From contig JAIXMP010000009.1 in NCBI GenBank assembly GCA_025677815.1, positions 1,426,001-1,490,000 on the forward strand: a stretch of 64,000 bases of DNA, in the 5' to 3' direction. Of the stretch, positions 49,622 through 59,898 are shown piece after piece (within the stretch, counting starts at the first letter, position 1; every line of letters begins with the position of its first letter). The notes beneath the pieces were generated by a model. The model did no database searches, was not told the origin of the DNA, and worked only from the letters and a program-made list of their open reading frames with translations. The position numbers were made by a program, and so were the translations under genes. This DNA is from Phascolomyces articulosus. Its lineage: Eukaryota > Mucoromycota > Mucoromycetes > Mucorales > Lichtheimiaceae.

Positions 49622-50262
49622 GGATATTTTTTTGTTGGCATGTTTGGGATTGGATGCAACCATGAGTTTGAGTATATTCGATACGAGCAAGATAAAACAA
49701 CATGTCATCCATTGCCATAATGGCTGATCAGCACCATAATAAGATCCAATGAAAGCTGATACGGACCAGTTGACAACCGTCAATGTGACAAGACGTACAA
49801 TAGCGTTACTTAATTCATAATGATATAACCATCGTCGAAGCATACTAGTTGTTAAAATCCAACTCCAATATCCTGCTAAAATACACTATATTTATAGTTA
49901 TATTTATTAGAATTAGTATAATGAATAATAACACAATGATAATATGATAATCATTTTACCCATAATAATGCAACACTATAGATTAATGGGGTTGTTTTGT
50001 TTTTGAAAATGCCAGTTTCATCAAATAATGGTTGAGACCATGCACGCGTTGTACTTCTTATGAGACCGAAACCAGCGGGTATCAAACATAATAATCGTAA
50101 CAAGATTATGGGTAAGTGGAGTCGACGGGGTACATTTAATGATGACAATGATGATCGCTGTCGAAAGGAAGGGAGGGACTAAAAGATTTTAGTTTTTTTA
50201 ACATGTAAAAAGCTTTAATTATTATTATATTAAAATAAAAAATGATGAATTACCGTAGACAT
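48160..50262 (-). CDS. GT31-family glycosyltransferase, polytopic N-terminus
   Basis: Four exons (50262-50254, 50178-49960, 49885-48843, 48649-48160) encode 586 residues. Residues of about 300-586 are a beta-1,3-galactosyl/N-acetylglucosaminyl-transferase domain of family GT31: 'RQTFRETTLQLMPKDS', 'MYRFVVGQPPNEKVRQSM', 'DLLVLPCSDTYEDLSKKVF' and the metal-binding 'YFIKTDDDIFARWD' with its DDD. 'YPLPLFPRFTAGALYIISRD' and 'DVCEEDMIAKHFG' are the later family motifs. The C-terminus has several cysteines ('CALCYPSC'). The first 280 residues hold about five hydrophobic spans (for example 'LPIILLRLLCLIPAGFGLI' and 'TCCFILLVSNILKLMV') and a long poly-Ser loop, in place of the single anchor usual for GT31. 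The first coding exon is only 9 nt (Met-Ser-Thr). An upstream start cannot be excluded. The acceptor and sugar are unknown. Confidence 0.85.
49597..49622 (-). repeat. Trinucleotide repeat coding poly-Ser
   Basis: A GAT run on the plus strand, read as TCA on the minus strand, in the GT31 gene. It encodes part of a Ser run between predicted membrane spans and keeps the frame. Confidence 0.85.
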
Positions 50263-52416
50263 TGGCAGATTAAGGCCCTGCCTAGGCAGTAACTAGAAAA
50301 AAAAGTTGGAGAAGAAGGTGGTCGAGTTTATTAAAGGTTTTGATCTATTATTAAAGTGGCAGGTTTATATCCCGCAGTTGTTGTGTAGGAACCTATCTCT
50401 ATCTCTTAAGAGCACCTGCAGCAGCCACTTGTAACGAGTCTTTTTATGTCAGATTTAATAAAATTTTTACAAGTAGTATCATCGCAGTTATTTTAACTTC
50501 ACTTTTATTTTTGTGAGCTTGTAAGTTTTATCACCAGAAGTTGTAAAGTTAATAGGAACATGAGCAGGCTGTTAAATTAAACTTTTCTTTGATTATTTTT
50601 TTTTAATCATCAAACTGTACAACAATATCCCTACTATTACATCTCCAAAACAATAGCTGCCACTGAAATTATCCGTTTTCCTTCAACTCTTCATCATTGA
50701 AGAGGATCCTGTTTCTGAAGAAGGTACAATATTGCCTTGACAGGCTTGTAGACCTCATTTCAAAATGTCAGAAGAATGCTGTAGAATACATTTTTTAAGA
50801 ATGAAAAGAATAGAGGAAGGAAAAATTTTTGAGTTCCATATGTCAATTTGAAGTAAAGCTGGTCTTCATTTTGGTGCAACTATCATTTCTAGGGGGGGTC
50901 AACCCAGATAATACCGGAATTCCATAATCCTAATCAAAAACTAGGTACCTAGCCCATACCAGGAACCGTCGAAGTATTCCACTATTAAAGTAGACGCAGG
51001 TTTTGTTTTTATCCGATAAAGTGACGGTGGTAGAATATATTTATGGTGCCAAAACATCACCCCGAGTTGATCCGATAGATATGAAAGCCGCACATACCAG
51101 AAGAAAAAAAAAAGATGATGATAGGTTATATAAATAATGAAAAGAATGGTATGATGTGATGTGATATGATGATAATAAGTGTGTGTGTTTTGAAATGACT
51201 TCTCCTTCCGCCATAATAGAATGGACTTGTTGGTGGTTCACTTCTTGTTGGCTACACACATGTTTAAAAATAAGCAAAGAATTATATATTAGAATCATCT
51301 TTGGAAGAAATATATAAACTTGGTACGTAAAAAAAAAAGGAAAAGGAAAAGAAAGAGATCTGCTTACCTATAGCATTTGTTAATCTAGTATTTTTTTTCT
51401 TGTAATCGATGATTATTTTTTAAATGATTATTAAATATATAGTTATGGATCTTCTGCAATGAATTTTCTTCATACTTATGGTTGATGTCTTTTGGTCCTT
51501 GCTTTGTATAATATTTGTTTGGGTGTGGGTATTGTGTATTATACTATAAAAAATGTACACACTCTGTTTTGTTTTTGCTTATCAATATGCTGCACTGGAT
51601 CATTCTCTCCTTGTTTTGTTTTATATATAAACTATATATAGATTTTATTGGCGTGATGGATTAAGGATTAAAAGTAGGATAGAATAAATAAATGTAAATA
51701 AAACCTTGTAAATATCCATTTGCAAATATTTGACGGTATTCAAGGATTATCGGTAAGCAAGTTGTTCAAGGGCCATTTTTCCCACTGGGTTTTTTCCTTA
51801 TATGTTATGCTCGTGGATGTCGTTTCACTATTTTCATTTTTTTTTTTTTTTTTTTGGGAATAGTAGACTCAACTGATCTTTTTCCTATTGGTTTCGATTG
51901 ATAGGTTTTTTTCTTTGACTCAGGCGCAGGTCAAAATAGGTACGTTTATCGTTGGTTATTTCGGTTAAGATGAGAAGATGAGAAAGAGAACTTGTTTGAT
52001 ATGCTTCATTAAAATATTTTGTTAATAGTAGAAAAGAGAAAAATGAATCTGGTAAGGACCTGTCATGTTTATTTGTGATGGATGGATGGATGAAACTATT
52101 AGACATATTGCACTTAGTATTCTTTTTTATATTTTTATTAGTCTTCTCGGGGCGCTCTTGTTTGTCTGGTACAGTGAAACTGAAGTATCGCTTCTTGCTT
52201 TGGTTCATCTTCTTTCCTTGTTCTGTTTTACAACAGTTCATCTGGATATCTTGTCTTTGTTCATGATATCACAGCCCAGTTCCTTTCTTGTGTTGGGTGT
52301 AAGTCGTGATTGCGTATCACGCCACTATTCCAATGTTTGGTTCTGCTGAATAATGTGTTATCTCCTTGGCCTTAATATTGGCCTGTTCTTTGGCTTGGTC
52401 ATGGAATGAAGTGCTC
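50263..52416. other. Intergenic region and old repeat debris
   Basis: The first part is the GT31 upstream region. A perfect 12-base palindrome, CTAGGTACCTAG, lies near 50945. A minus-strand ORF at 51298-51041 (85 residues, ending 'STRGDVLAP') has one hydrophobic stretch and mixed splice-like signals; I cannot tell whether it is coding. From about 51900 the sequence matches, in opposite orientation, the repeat scrap at 27378-27432. The stretch up to 52416 is then a pyrimidine-rich piece that continues on the far side of the transposon (55130 on), so the two flanks were once adjacent. Confidence 0.5.
51902..52005 (-). mobile_element. Dispersed repeat fragment (non-LTR-like)
   Basis: Similar to the reverse complement of 27345-27432: both contain 'TTCTTTGAC.CAGGCGC', then 'AGGTACGTTTAT.GTTG', then a 'GAACT.GTTTGATA' word further on, with indels between. 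It supports a dispersed, diverged repeat family, probably the same one that carries the reverse-transcriptase fragment at 55526. Confidence 0.45.
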
Positions 52417-52418
52417 TA

Positions 52419-52946
52419 CAGTCAACCCCCGTTTTTTGCATCCCCGCTTTTTGCAGACCCTCACTTTTTGCAGGTTTTTTTGAAAAATCTCGCTCAGTAC
52501 TTAGTAAAATTGCAGATTCCTCACTTTTTGCATTTTGCAGCCTAATTTGGAGGACCTGCAATTATCCGCTCTTAATATTCGCCACCAAGGAACCTGCAAT
52601 AGCATGATTCGAACCAATGATATAATAAATTTCATAAGAATAATATATTTTTAACTATTATAAAAGATTTTTTTTTCTATTACAGTCAACCCCCGTTTTT
52701 TGCATCCCCGCTTTTTGCAGACCCTCACTTTTTGCAGGTTTTTTTGAAAAATCTCGCTCAGTACTTAGTAAAATTGCAGATTCCTCACTTTTTGCATTTT
52801 GCAGCCTAATTTGGAGGACCTGCAATTATCCGCTCTTAATATTCGCCACCAAGGAACCTGCAATAGCATGATTCGAACCAATGATATAATAAATTTCATA
52901 AGAATAATATATTTTTAACTATTATAAAAGATTTTTTTTTCTATTA
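52419..52946. repeat. Exact 264-bp tandem duplication of transposon end
   Basis: Copy 1 (52419-52682) and copy 2 (52683-52946) look identical base for base. Each unit starts with the inverted repeat CAGTCAACCCCC and ends with TTA. In copy 2 this TTA is the reverse complement of the transposase stop codon; in copy 1 its last two bases are a TA directly in front of the second inverted repeat. The unit is thus exactly the terminus plus 3' flank of the transposase gene. The outer copy could be a one-end insertion into a TA, or an unequal-exchange product. Confidence 0.93.
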
Positions 52947-54842
52947 AGCATTGAAGTAATTGGTAATTGTTGCTTGCTTTGTTTGAGATTTTTTTCTATA
53001 AATATCACGAATTTTGCGAAGCTCCTTTTTAATTGAAAGGTTTTCGGGCTCGCATAAAATACTGATTGCTTTTTCAATTATTCTAGCCTTTTCCTGGTAA
53101 GTATGTGCTATAGGTTCAGGTTCACTTTGCAGCTCCTGTCTTTCATTATTAGAAGTTTCAGCAACAGCTGCATCCCTAACTTCTTCATCAAAAACAGTTT
53201 GGATAATCTCGTCATCGGTAAGCACTGGATGAACAGCTGCTATTTCCTCCGGTGGATTAGGATCAAAAGGATTGTTACTAACACTTTTCGCACCATATAC
53301 CATAATTAAATGGTCATTGATTTGGTCAAGAGCTTCCTTTTCAGAATGATCCAATTTACTATCCAATATTTCAGTTGCAGCTTCTACTATCTTTGTTTTT
53401 TTAAAACAATTCGTTATAGTATTAGCAGTTACTTCTTCCCAAGCATCCAAACACCACTTTATACCCTGCAAAACATCGACCCGAAAAACATTTCCATTAT
53501 TGGGAGGGAGGCCTCTATCCAATCGTTCTTGAATATCATTATATGCTGCTTCATACTGTGAATTTCTATATATTTTTATGCATCAATACCAACCTGAAGT
53601 CTATAATCCTATGAAAATATATATTATATAATATCACGTACTTGAAATGAGTCTTGAAGCTTCTAATAATACCAGCATCCAATGGTTGCATCATTGATGT
53701 AGTGTTGGGTGGTAAGTAAAGTAATTCAATATTAGTTGGCTCATAATCACAATAATGGCCAGAGAAGTTATCCAGCAAAAGAAGAATTTTACGGTTTTGG
53801 TGTGCCATAGCTCTATCAAGCTTTTTTAAGTATTCTTTAAAAATACTACGTGTCATCCATGCGTTGGCGTTACCACGGTAAAAAGAAAGGTCGATCTTAT
53901 TTCTAAGTGTTTTGTTTTGTGGCTAATATAAAAAATAATACTTATTTGTATAAGATATAAATATAATAAATTCGACAACAATAATCAAGAATATATACCA
54001 TATCAAAACTTCTTGGTTTTTTGGACTTGCCAATAAACCATGGGTACCACTTGTCAGATCCATCAGCATTTGTAGTAAAAACTACAGTCAGTCTTGATTT
54101 ATCTTGCTTAGTACCTTTAAAAGGACCAGAGGCAATTGTTGTCATAGGTGCGCTTGCATAAAATATAGCAGTCTCATCCATATTGTAAATATCGCGAAGA
54201 GCATACTGCTTTGCTCTTTCTTGAATTTCTGGTAATTTAGCTAAAGCAAGTTCTAAATCTGCAGAACTGCCTTCGCCATGCAATCGTTGCATTTTCAAAC
54301 CATATCTTTTCTGGAAACGATCCTGCCAGCCATTAGAAAAACCTAATCCATCAGGGATTTCCATCTTATTCTGTAAAGCTCTGGCAGCTTTTTTAATTAT
54401 ATCCCAGTTAATAGGAGTACGCATATAGTATCTTTGTTCAACCCATATATATAAGGCATATTCAAGTTGCTATATATTTATACACACACATACACACATA
54501 TATTATTATTATTATTATTATTAATATTATTCAACTTTATTTTTATTATTTGTTTTTAGTTTAAAAGATAAATTGATATAAACATACTGGACACTTTGCA
54601 CGAGACTTTTTCTTATCACTTCTCATAACACCATTCTCTTCATCAATCTTTCGTTGCGACATCTTTCTTGCCAGAGTGGTTTCATTTGGAGTACTTTCGA
54701 GTTCATACTTCGCTTTAATCCACTGAAGTAATTGTCTATTGGTGATAGCTCGGCCCGCGTTAATAACATTGCATTTGTGCTGATATGCACTATCATACAT
54801 ATCATCAGTGAGTTTTTGATATGAGTTTTTGACTGGGGGCAT
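52944..54842 (-). CDS. Pogo/Tigger-type transposase (CENP-B-like)
   Basis: Four exons (54842-54588, 54469-53999, 53922-53642, 53565-52944) give 542 residues with consistent phases and no stops. The N-terminal 140 residues form helix-turn-helix DNA-binding parts: 'AGRAITNRQLLQWIKAKYEL' and then a CENP-B/Tc5-like 'ALYIWVEQRYYMRTPINWDI'. The catalytic DDE-superfamily core has Asp183 in 'IYNMDETAIFY', Asp293 in 'KILLLLDNFSGH' and Asp324 in 'SMMQPLDAGIIRSFKTHF', so the triad is DDD with 30 residues between the last two, as in pogo elements. The C-terminus is acidic and ends 'ITNYFNA'. Introns are unusual in DNA transposons but do occur; here protein continuity supports all three. The ATG chosen starts 'MPPVKNSYQKLTDD'; an upstream in-frame start is possible. 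Confidence 0.9.
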
Positions 54843-55129
54843 TATAATAAAAAAGTGTAATGAATAAAAGAAGTTTATAAAGTAAACACAACTCAAAAAA
54901 AATTTTAATTATAAATAGGACACCAATTATTCTATAATCTTACTAGTAAGTTAATTGCAATACTTGATTATTGGATAGGTGTCATATAATAACTCATAGT
55001 AAACAGTAAGTAATCAATTAAGTTCCAGTCTGTGTAACCTTATTTTGCAGGTCCCCGCTTTTTGCAGGTCCCCGCTTTTTGCAGGTTTTTTCACAACATA
55101 CCGCACCTGCAAAAAACGGGGGTTGACTG

Positions 55130-55525
55130 TATTGCTTTTTGCGTGTTCCCATTTCATTTTCTCTTTTTCGTGTAAGTTGATTTTTTTTCACTCTTATTGT
55201 TGTTATTTTGGCAATAGTCTTATATGATATTATTTTTTCTATTTGCTTTTATTAGGCCCTAGGTTAATTGTATTATGTGGGGAGCAGTCATGCCTAAGGA
55301 TGGCCCCTGTCGCTCGTGAGGATACTATGATTTGCACCCAGATACTGCTTTTGCTCAAGAAACATTTCCCCGTATTAAAAACGGGTTGACGGTTACGGGT
55401 AAGCAAAAGGAGAGTTTCGTAGAATTTTATTTTAAAACTGAGAATGGTTGAAAATTTACAAATATGATTATGCTATATTATGAGGTACGGGGAAGAGAAT
55501 TTTATGCTTCTGATAGTGGATGCAA
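55130..55525. other. Right flank of transposon, old repeat sequence
   Basis: Continuation of the sequence interrupted at 52417, pyrimidine-rich at first, then a GC-richer patch (55255-55350). No open frame is kept. It leads into the reverse-transcriptase fragment and is probably part of the same degraded element. Confidence 0.4.
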
Positions 55526-55836
55526 TTACTCCATTAGGCCAAAAAGTTTGACCATCAAAAATGAGCCTCTAATGCGCTTGCCAAATGGATAATATAGCAC
55601 AACCGACAAAGGAATGTACGAAAAGAGATATGGTAATGTTTGGAGTTCGAGACTAGACGGTGGATTCACTGCCAAACCAGTCCAAACCTGTCTTTTCAAT
55701 TCGCACTCCCAGAGAACATGCTGATCTGTATCATCTTGGGGGCAAAATAAGCAAATACATTGGCAACAAACCAAGGATTTTTTAATTGATTGGCTAATTG
55801 AATATTATTTTGAACTTCCGCTCAGGTGAATAACCT
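55526..55836 (-). mobile_element. Non-LTR retrotransposon relic (zinc-binding RT end)
   Basis: The minus strand encodes 'CPQDDTDQHVLWECELKRQV', with a Cys-X2-Cys in 'FCPQ' context and a His-Cys pair. This resembles the zinc-binding segment after the reverse transcriptase of LINE-type elements (family pattern C-x-C near E/Q-x-H-hhh-x-C). It is followed by 'WTGLAVNPPSSLELQTLPY'. The frame starts and stops abruptly, and no reverse-transcriptase core is present. The upstream 70 bases on this strand (55836-55766) recur at 27276-27347. The relic is truncated on both sides and not functional. Confidence 0.6.
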
Positions 55837-55940
55837 GTATAGGTCTAATAGCAAAAACGGCTCCCAAAAAAAAAAAAAAATTGTCCCCGTATCAAAAGTT
55901 GTACATTTTTTACTTTTCAAAGGGCATTCAACTGTCTTTC

Positions 55941-58431
55941 ATGATTCTCCGGAGGGCCAGCCGGTTACAACGCTATACTCGAACATTTAGATCTAATAGA
56001 CGTTTCCTCTGCCGATCCCTTGCACCTAGCCTGTTTGCTTACCATGTCGATGCTACATGTTATCATGAAGTTTTGTTAACCACAACCAAAAACAAAACAA
56101 CAGCAACAGCAATGACCGGGGGAGGAATACCAAACGCGTCGTCCACGTCGTCGTCATGTCATGTCATGAACGGAACTCACCGATCACCTATTGGTATGGC
56201 AACGAATAGTACTTCATGGATTGCAGCTTGTTGCGCAGCCTTCAAGATTGCTTATCGAGAAAAAAATACCTCCATTGAAGCTTTTGTAACAGAAGTGAAA
56301 CGCCATTTACATGACTGGTTGTTGATACAACGACGGCGGTGTACTTATCGACCTATTACGCATTATCAACGGAAACCACAACAACACTATCACCATTCTT
56401 ATCGATTAGGGGCCAGTCCTATTGCTATCATACGAAGACAAGTTCATGGTAGTTCATTCCAACCAAGTCCTCATAGACCAAGCAAGGATGAATTATTGGC
56501 ACAAGCACGTGGATTTTTGGAACGATGGAAGATTAGGATAAAATATCCACTGATGCGACAAATGCGTCCATGGACATTAAACGATGTTACTGCTTTGTTT
56601 TCTTGGTTATTTTTGGGTCATAGTTTATGGTTATTGGTAGGCACCACAAGCTTTGTTAGTCTTATCTTGTGGTTAGGCAATTCACTTCAGTTTCAAGGTA
56701 AAAAAAAAAAAAAAAAATCGAGTATATATTTTTCTCATGTTTTTAGTACTATTTTTTTCGAACACTCCCACTTCTAATCGTACGTTGACTCACATTTTTT
56801 TTATAAATATATTCACACACAAATCTATAATAGAATGGATTGCATACAGAATTGGGCAATATCTTACTTCAGCCACTGGTGCAACAGTTGTGTTTGATTC
56901 GGCTATTGTACCCAACTGGAAGGATGGCAAGATTCGTTTGAATAATGTGCATATTTATCGAATGCCACGATCTGAACGAGAAAAGTTTGCACGTCATGCA
57001 GAAATGATCAGTAGTGGACAACGCAGCCTCGTTGAAAGCGAACAACAAGAACAACAGCAACAACAGAAAGCAATGGGAGATGACGATGATCCACTTTCGG
57101 ACGTACATCTTGATGATGACGAAAAAGATAACGATGTATTGAAAAATTGGATGTGGTTTGATTTGACCTTTGAACGTGTGGAAGTGACACTTAGTTTAAT
57201 GCGATGGATGGATGGGAAAGGTCTTGTACAGAGTGCCGATATCAAGGGTGTTCGTGGTGTCATTGATCGACGACATGTACGATGGACTGGTACCTATGAT
57301 CCTGTGGCTGCACGACACAAGTATACACCAGGTGATTTCGAACTTGGAAAATTTACCCTGGAAGATCTGCTAGTGACAGTATACCAACCCAATGGATTCC
57401 GTCCTTATCCAATTTCTATTTTTCAAGCACAACTCGATCAATTTCGCAAACAATGGTTATTTTATGATATCCTGTGTGCTACCTCCATTGTTGGTGCCTT
57501 TGACAAGTGCTTGTTTAGCGTCCATTCCCCACAATTGGAAAAGAGTGTTCTTGAACAATCAGGTCATATTGATTCCAAGATTTCCAAGTTCAGAAGTCAT
57601 GATATTTATCATTATTACCCATTTGCAAAACCTGATCCAAATGGTGTTGTTGTTGGTGGTGAAACAGAACAATTTGGTGTTTTGACAGATCAAGGTATGC
57701 GAAAACAAGGTTATAAACGTAAATCACGTCTACGTATTGATGGTGTCAACATTGATCATATCAATCGTGGTGTTGCTGGACCCCCTGGATGGATCACTTC
57801 TGGTACAGTGGACACTTGTGCCGATATCTACATCCCCAAAGAAGCTTCTGAAGCAGATTCGACCGAATTATTACGCAAGCTTGTCTATGAATTGACAGAT
57901 AGTATTGAGTTACCGCAGCCTGTGATGCTTGGTGCTGGTAACAGTGACGATTTATTAGTGGTTGGACGTGGAGGAAATAGTGAAGCTTACAAAAAGAAGA
58001 TGACTCGCGAAGAACCCAAAAAGTTTGTCATGGATATTGAATATCAATTCAAGGATAGCAAAGCATCGGTTCCTCTTATCACACCCGATTTAAGTTATGT
58101 CAACAATGCAATGGTTCGACCTGTTGTTGCCTATATCAACCGAAACAAGACAATTGTCCCTATCAAATGTCGTGTTATTATGGATTTGAGTAATTTTGAT
58201 GGAGCATGGTCTGGGTATGATTCAACATTGATTGATCATATGAGTGAACAACTTGGAAAAGGTTTTGTGGATTTGACAATGGATCAACAAAAACATAATC
58301 GACGATTGAAACGTATTGGTTATTGGAGTTTACGTGAAATGCTTCGTAATCTTGTTAGTATTCATGATATGATGCGTGTTACATCCCGCGGTTTTTGGAG
58401 TTATATTGGTACCAGTAGTGCTACTACCTAA
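55941..58431 (+). CDS. MDM31: Mitochondrial inner-membrane protein Mdm31/Mdm32
   Basis: Two exons, 55941-56697 and 56834-58431, encode 784 residues. Mdm31 and Mdm32 sit in the mitochondrial inner membrane and are needed for normal tubular shape, mtDNA inheritance and lipid homeostasis in yeast. The N-terminus 'MILRRASRLQRYTRTFRSNR' is Arg-rich and acid-free, a good mitochondrial presequence. A membrane span ('LFLGHSLWLLVGTTSFVSL') lies near residue 225. The family core includes 'GATVVFDSAIVPNWKDGKI', 'ADIKGVRGVIDRRHVRW', 'FRPYPISIFQAQLDQFRKQW' and 'LRIDGVNIDHINRGVAGPPG'. A second span at the C-terminus is not obvious. An acidic/Gln-rich insertion at about residues 315-345 is likely disordered. 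The start at 55941 is the first ATG in frame. The gene starts about 100 bases beyond the retroelement relic and converges with REV7, 274 bases apart. Confidence 0.93.
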
Positions 58432-58705
58432 AAGAATTTTTACTTTTTTTTTTATATACACTTTAACAGCATATAAAAACACATACATACACACTCACGC
58501 ATATAATCTATATTTTACTCTCGCACACATTTATACACTTTTCATCAATAAAAAAAACACACCCTCCTCTCCCATCTTCTCTATTGAACATACCATCTAT
58601 TTTACTTTTATCCACCCCACTCTCCCCATACATTTTTCTCCCCTCTCATCATTTGTAAATAATATCGTTTGGTATAAAAAAATATTGTTTTTATTCTTTG
58701 TCATT

Positions 58706-59726
58706 CTATCGAGAAACTTGTTTTCCTTTTTTGACGCCTTCCATAACAAAAATGTTAATTTTGAACAAATCCATGGGTATAGTTTTTAAAGGGATCAACT
58801 GATTCCATCGCTGGTGCTGCTGCTGCTGTTGATTATCTTGCGTAGGAATCCAATCCTCTCGTGGACTAGTAGTAGAAGTATAAGTATCTGTGATATTACG
58901 AATAGCAGTAGTAGATGAAGACGGTGGACCTGAAAACGTTTCAACTGTCAATTTAAAAGTACAATCTGGTGGGTTTTTGCTCATTAGAGCTCTTGTGGAT
59001 GCTATTCTTAATAAACATGCCCGTAATTGTTGTTGTACATCTGCCAAAATACAAGTAGATTCACTTTGTAATAACAAATCCAATGGTATATTTGATACCT
59101 CTTGTTTTCCCAATGCTGACTCGATTTCAAATACAAAACTTTCCAAGAGACGATTGTTGGACGGTACCATAATTTTCACTGTAATGGATTTGCAATTTCC
59201 CTGGTTATGATTATTTGGGATAAGTTCTTCTATTTGCTTTTGCTTATAGTTGTCAGATACGTTCGTTTTTTTTTTTACCTTTAGCAAAAGAGGTTGCAAT
59301 GAATTGACAAACTGTGCAATGTAATTGATAACACCTTCATGTGTTGCAATATGAACAGGAACATTGTATTTCTTTTTTAATGAAAAGATGGCTAATTCAT
59401 TTATGTCAATAAATGAATTTATGTAAACTTTGGATCAAGGGGAAGAAGTCTATTTCAATATAGAAAATAGATATAATACCTGCAGGATAGAGATCACGTT
59501 CGTACAAGATCTGATGAATCCATACATTAACTTTTTAAACAGGGAATAAATAGATAAATGAGAAAACCAGATCGGCATGAAATAATGAAGTATAGTTTAA
59601 AGAACTTACTGAAATCAAGCAACAAGTGGACCAGATCTATTATAATAAAAAGAAATGCAATGACATTCGTTTAATATAAAGTTGAGAGAATTTATTCTAA
59701 AATAACAGACCTTGACGTGTAACCAT
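58706..59726 (-). CDS. REV7: DNA polymerase zeta subunit Rev7 (HORMA)
   Basis: Four exons (59726-59711, 59636-59610, 59530-59480, 59391-58706) encode 259 residues. Rev7 (MAD2B/MAD2L2) is the HORMA-domain partner of Rev3 in translesion polymerase zeta. The short 5' exons were found by protein continuity: 'MVTRQDLVHLLLDFINVWIH' and then 'QILYERDLYPAAIFSLKKKY', which match the start of Rev7. 'NVPVHIATHEGVINYIAQFV', 'RLLESFVFEIE', 'RACLLRIASTRALMSKNPPD' and 'IPLKTIPMDLFKINIFVME' continue the family. Exon 1 is 16 nt with a less usual 'gtctgt' donor. A Lys/Asn-rich stretch around residues 85-110 and a Ser/Thr/Gln-rich insertion before the last strand make it longer than the human protein (211). A 49-base intron at 59274 was considered and rejected because it breaks the frame. 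Confidence 0.92.
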
Positions 59727-59898
59727 TATGGGGAAGAGTAAAAAAGAAAAATAATGTATTTTATTGAATTTTTTGAAATAATGTGGGAAATGTTGTCATT
59801 TTATAATGTATATATATTTTTATAAAGATGTGTATGTGCTTTTGAATGAGTGGATTGTGGGTGTTTTTTAAGGGTTATAATAATCAGGATAGTACATT

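Larger units (their letters stand above)
52419..55129 (-). mobile_element. Pogo/Tigger-like DNA transposon, apparently intact
   Basis: A 2711-bp element has 22-bp terminal inverted repeats starting CAGTCAACCCCCG and ending TTTTTTGCA, identical at both ends (52419-52440 and 55108-55129). It is flanked by TA dinucleotides at 52417-52418 and 55130-55131, the target duplication of the Tc1/mariner-pogo superfamily. Inside the ends lie direct copies of a 'CCCCGCTTTTTGCAGG' word, one to two on each side and in the same orientation. The single gene, on the minus strand, encodes a complete transposase. The left end is present twice in tandem (see the repeat entry). Removing the element restores a plain GTGCTC-TA-TTGCTT junction in older repeat sequence. 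Intact ends, an open reading frame and an exact internal duplication all point to recent activity. Confidence 0.92.

Noticed and set aside
49455..49727. 90-residue plus-strand acidic ORF
   Set aside because: It is the antisense shadow of the poly-Ser region of the GT31 gene.
50940..50956. Perfect palindrome CTAGGTACCTAG as the tip of a mobile element
   Set aside because: No inverted partner or target duplication was found nearby.
52590..52640. B-box-like 'GGTTCGAATC' on the minus strand of the transposon end, as part of a tRNA-derived element
   Set aside because: The T-arm stem does not pair and there is no A box upstream; it also recurs in copy 2 simply because of the tandem duplication.
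59226..59280. A fifth intron in REV7 after the Lys-rich stretch
   Set aside because: The 49-base candidate would be very short and would break the reading frame, while reading through keeps the family alignment.
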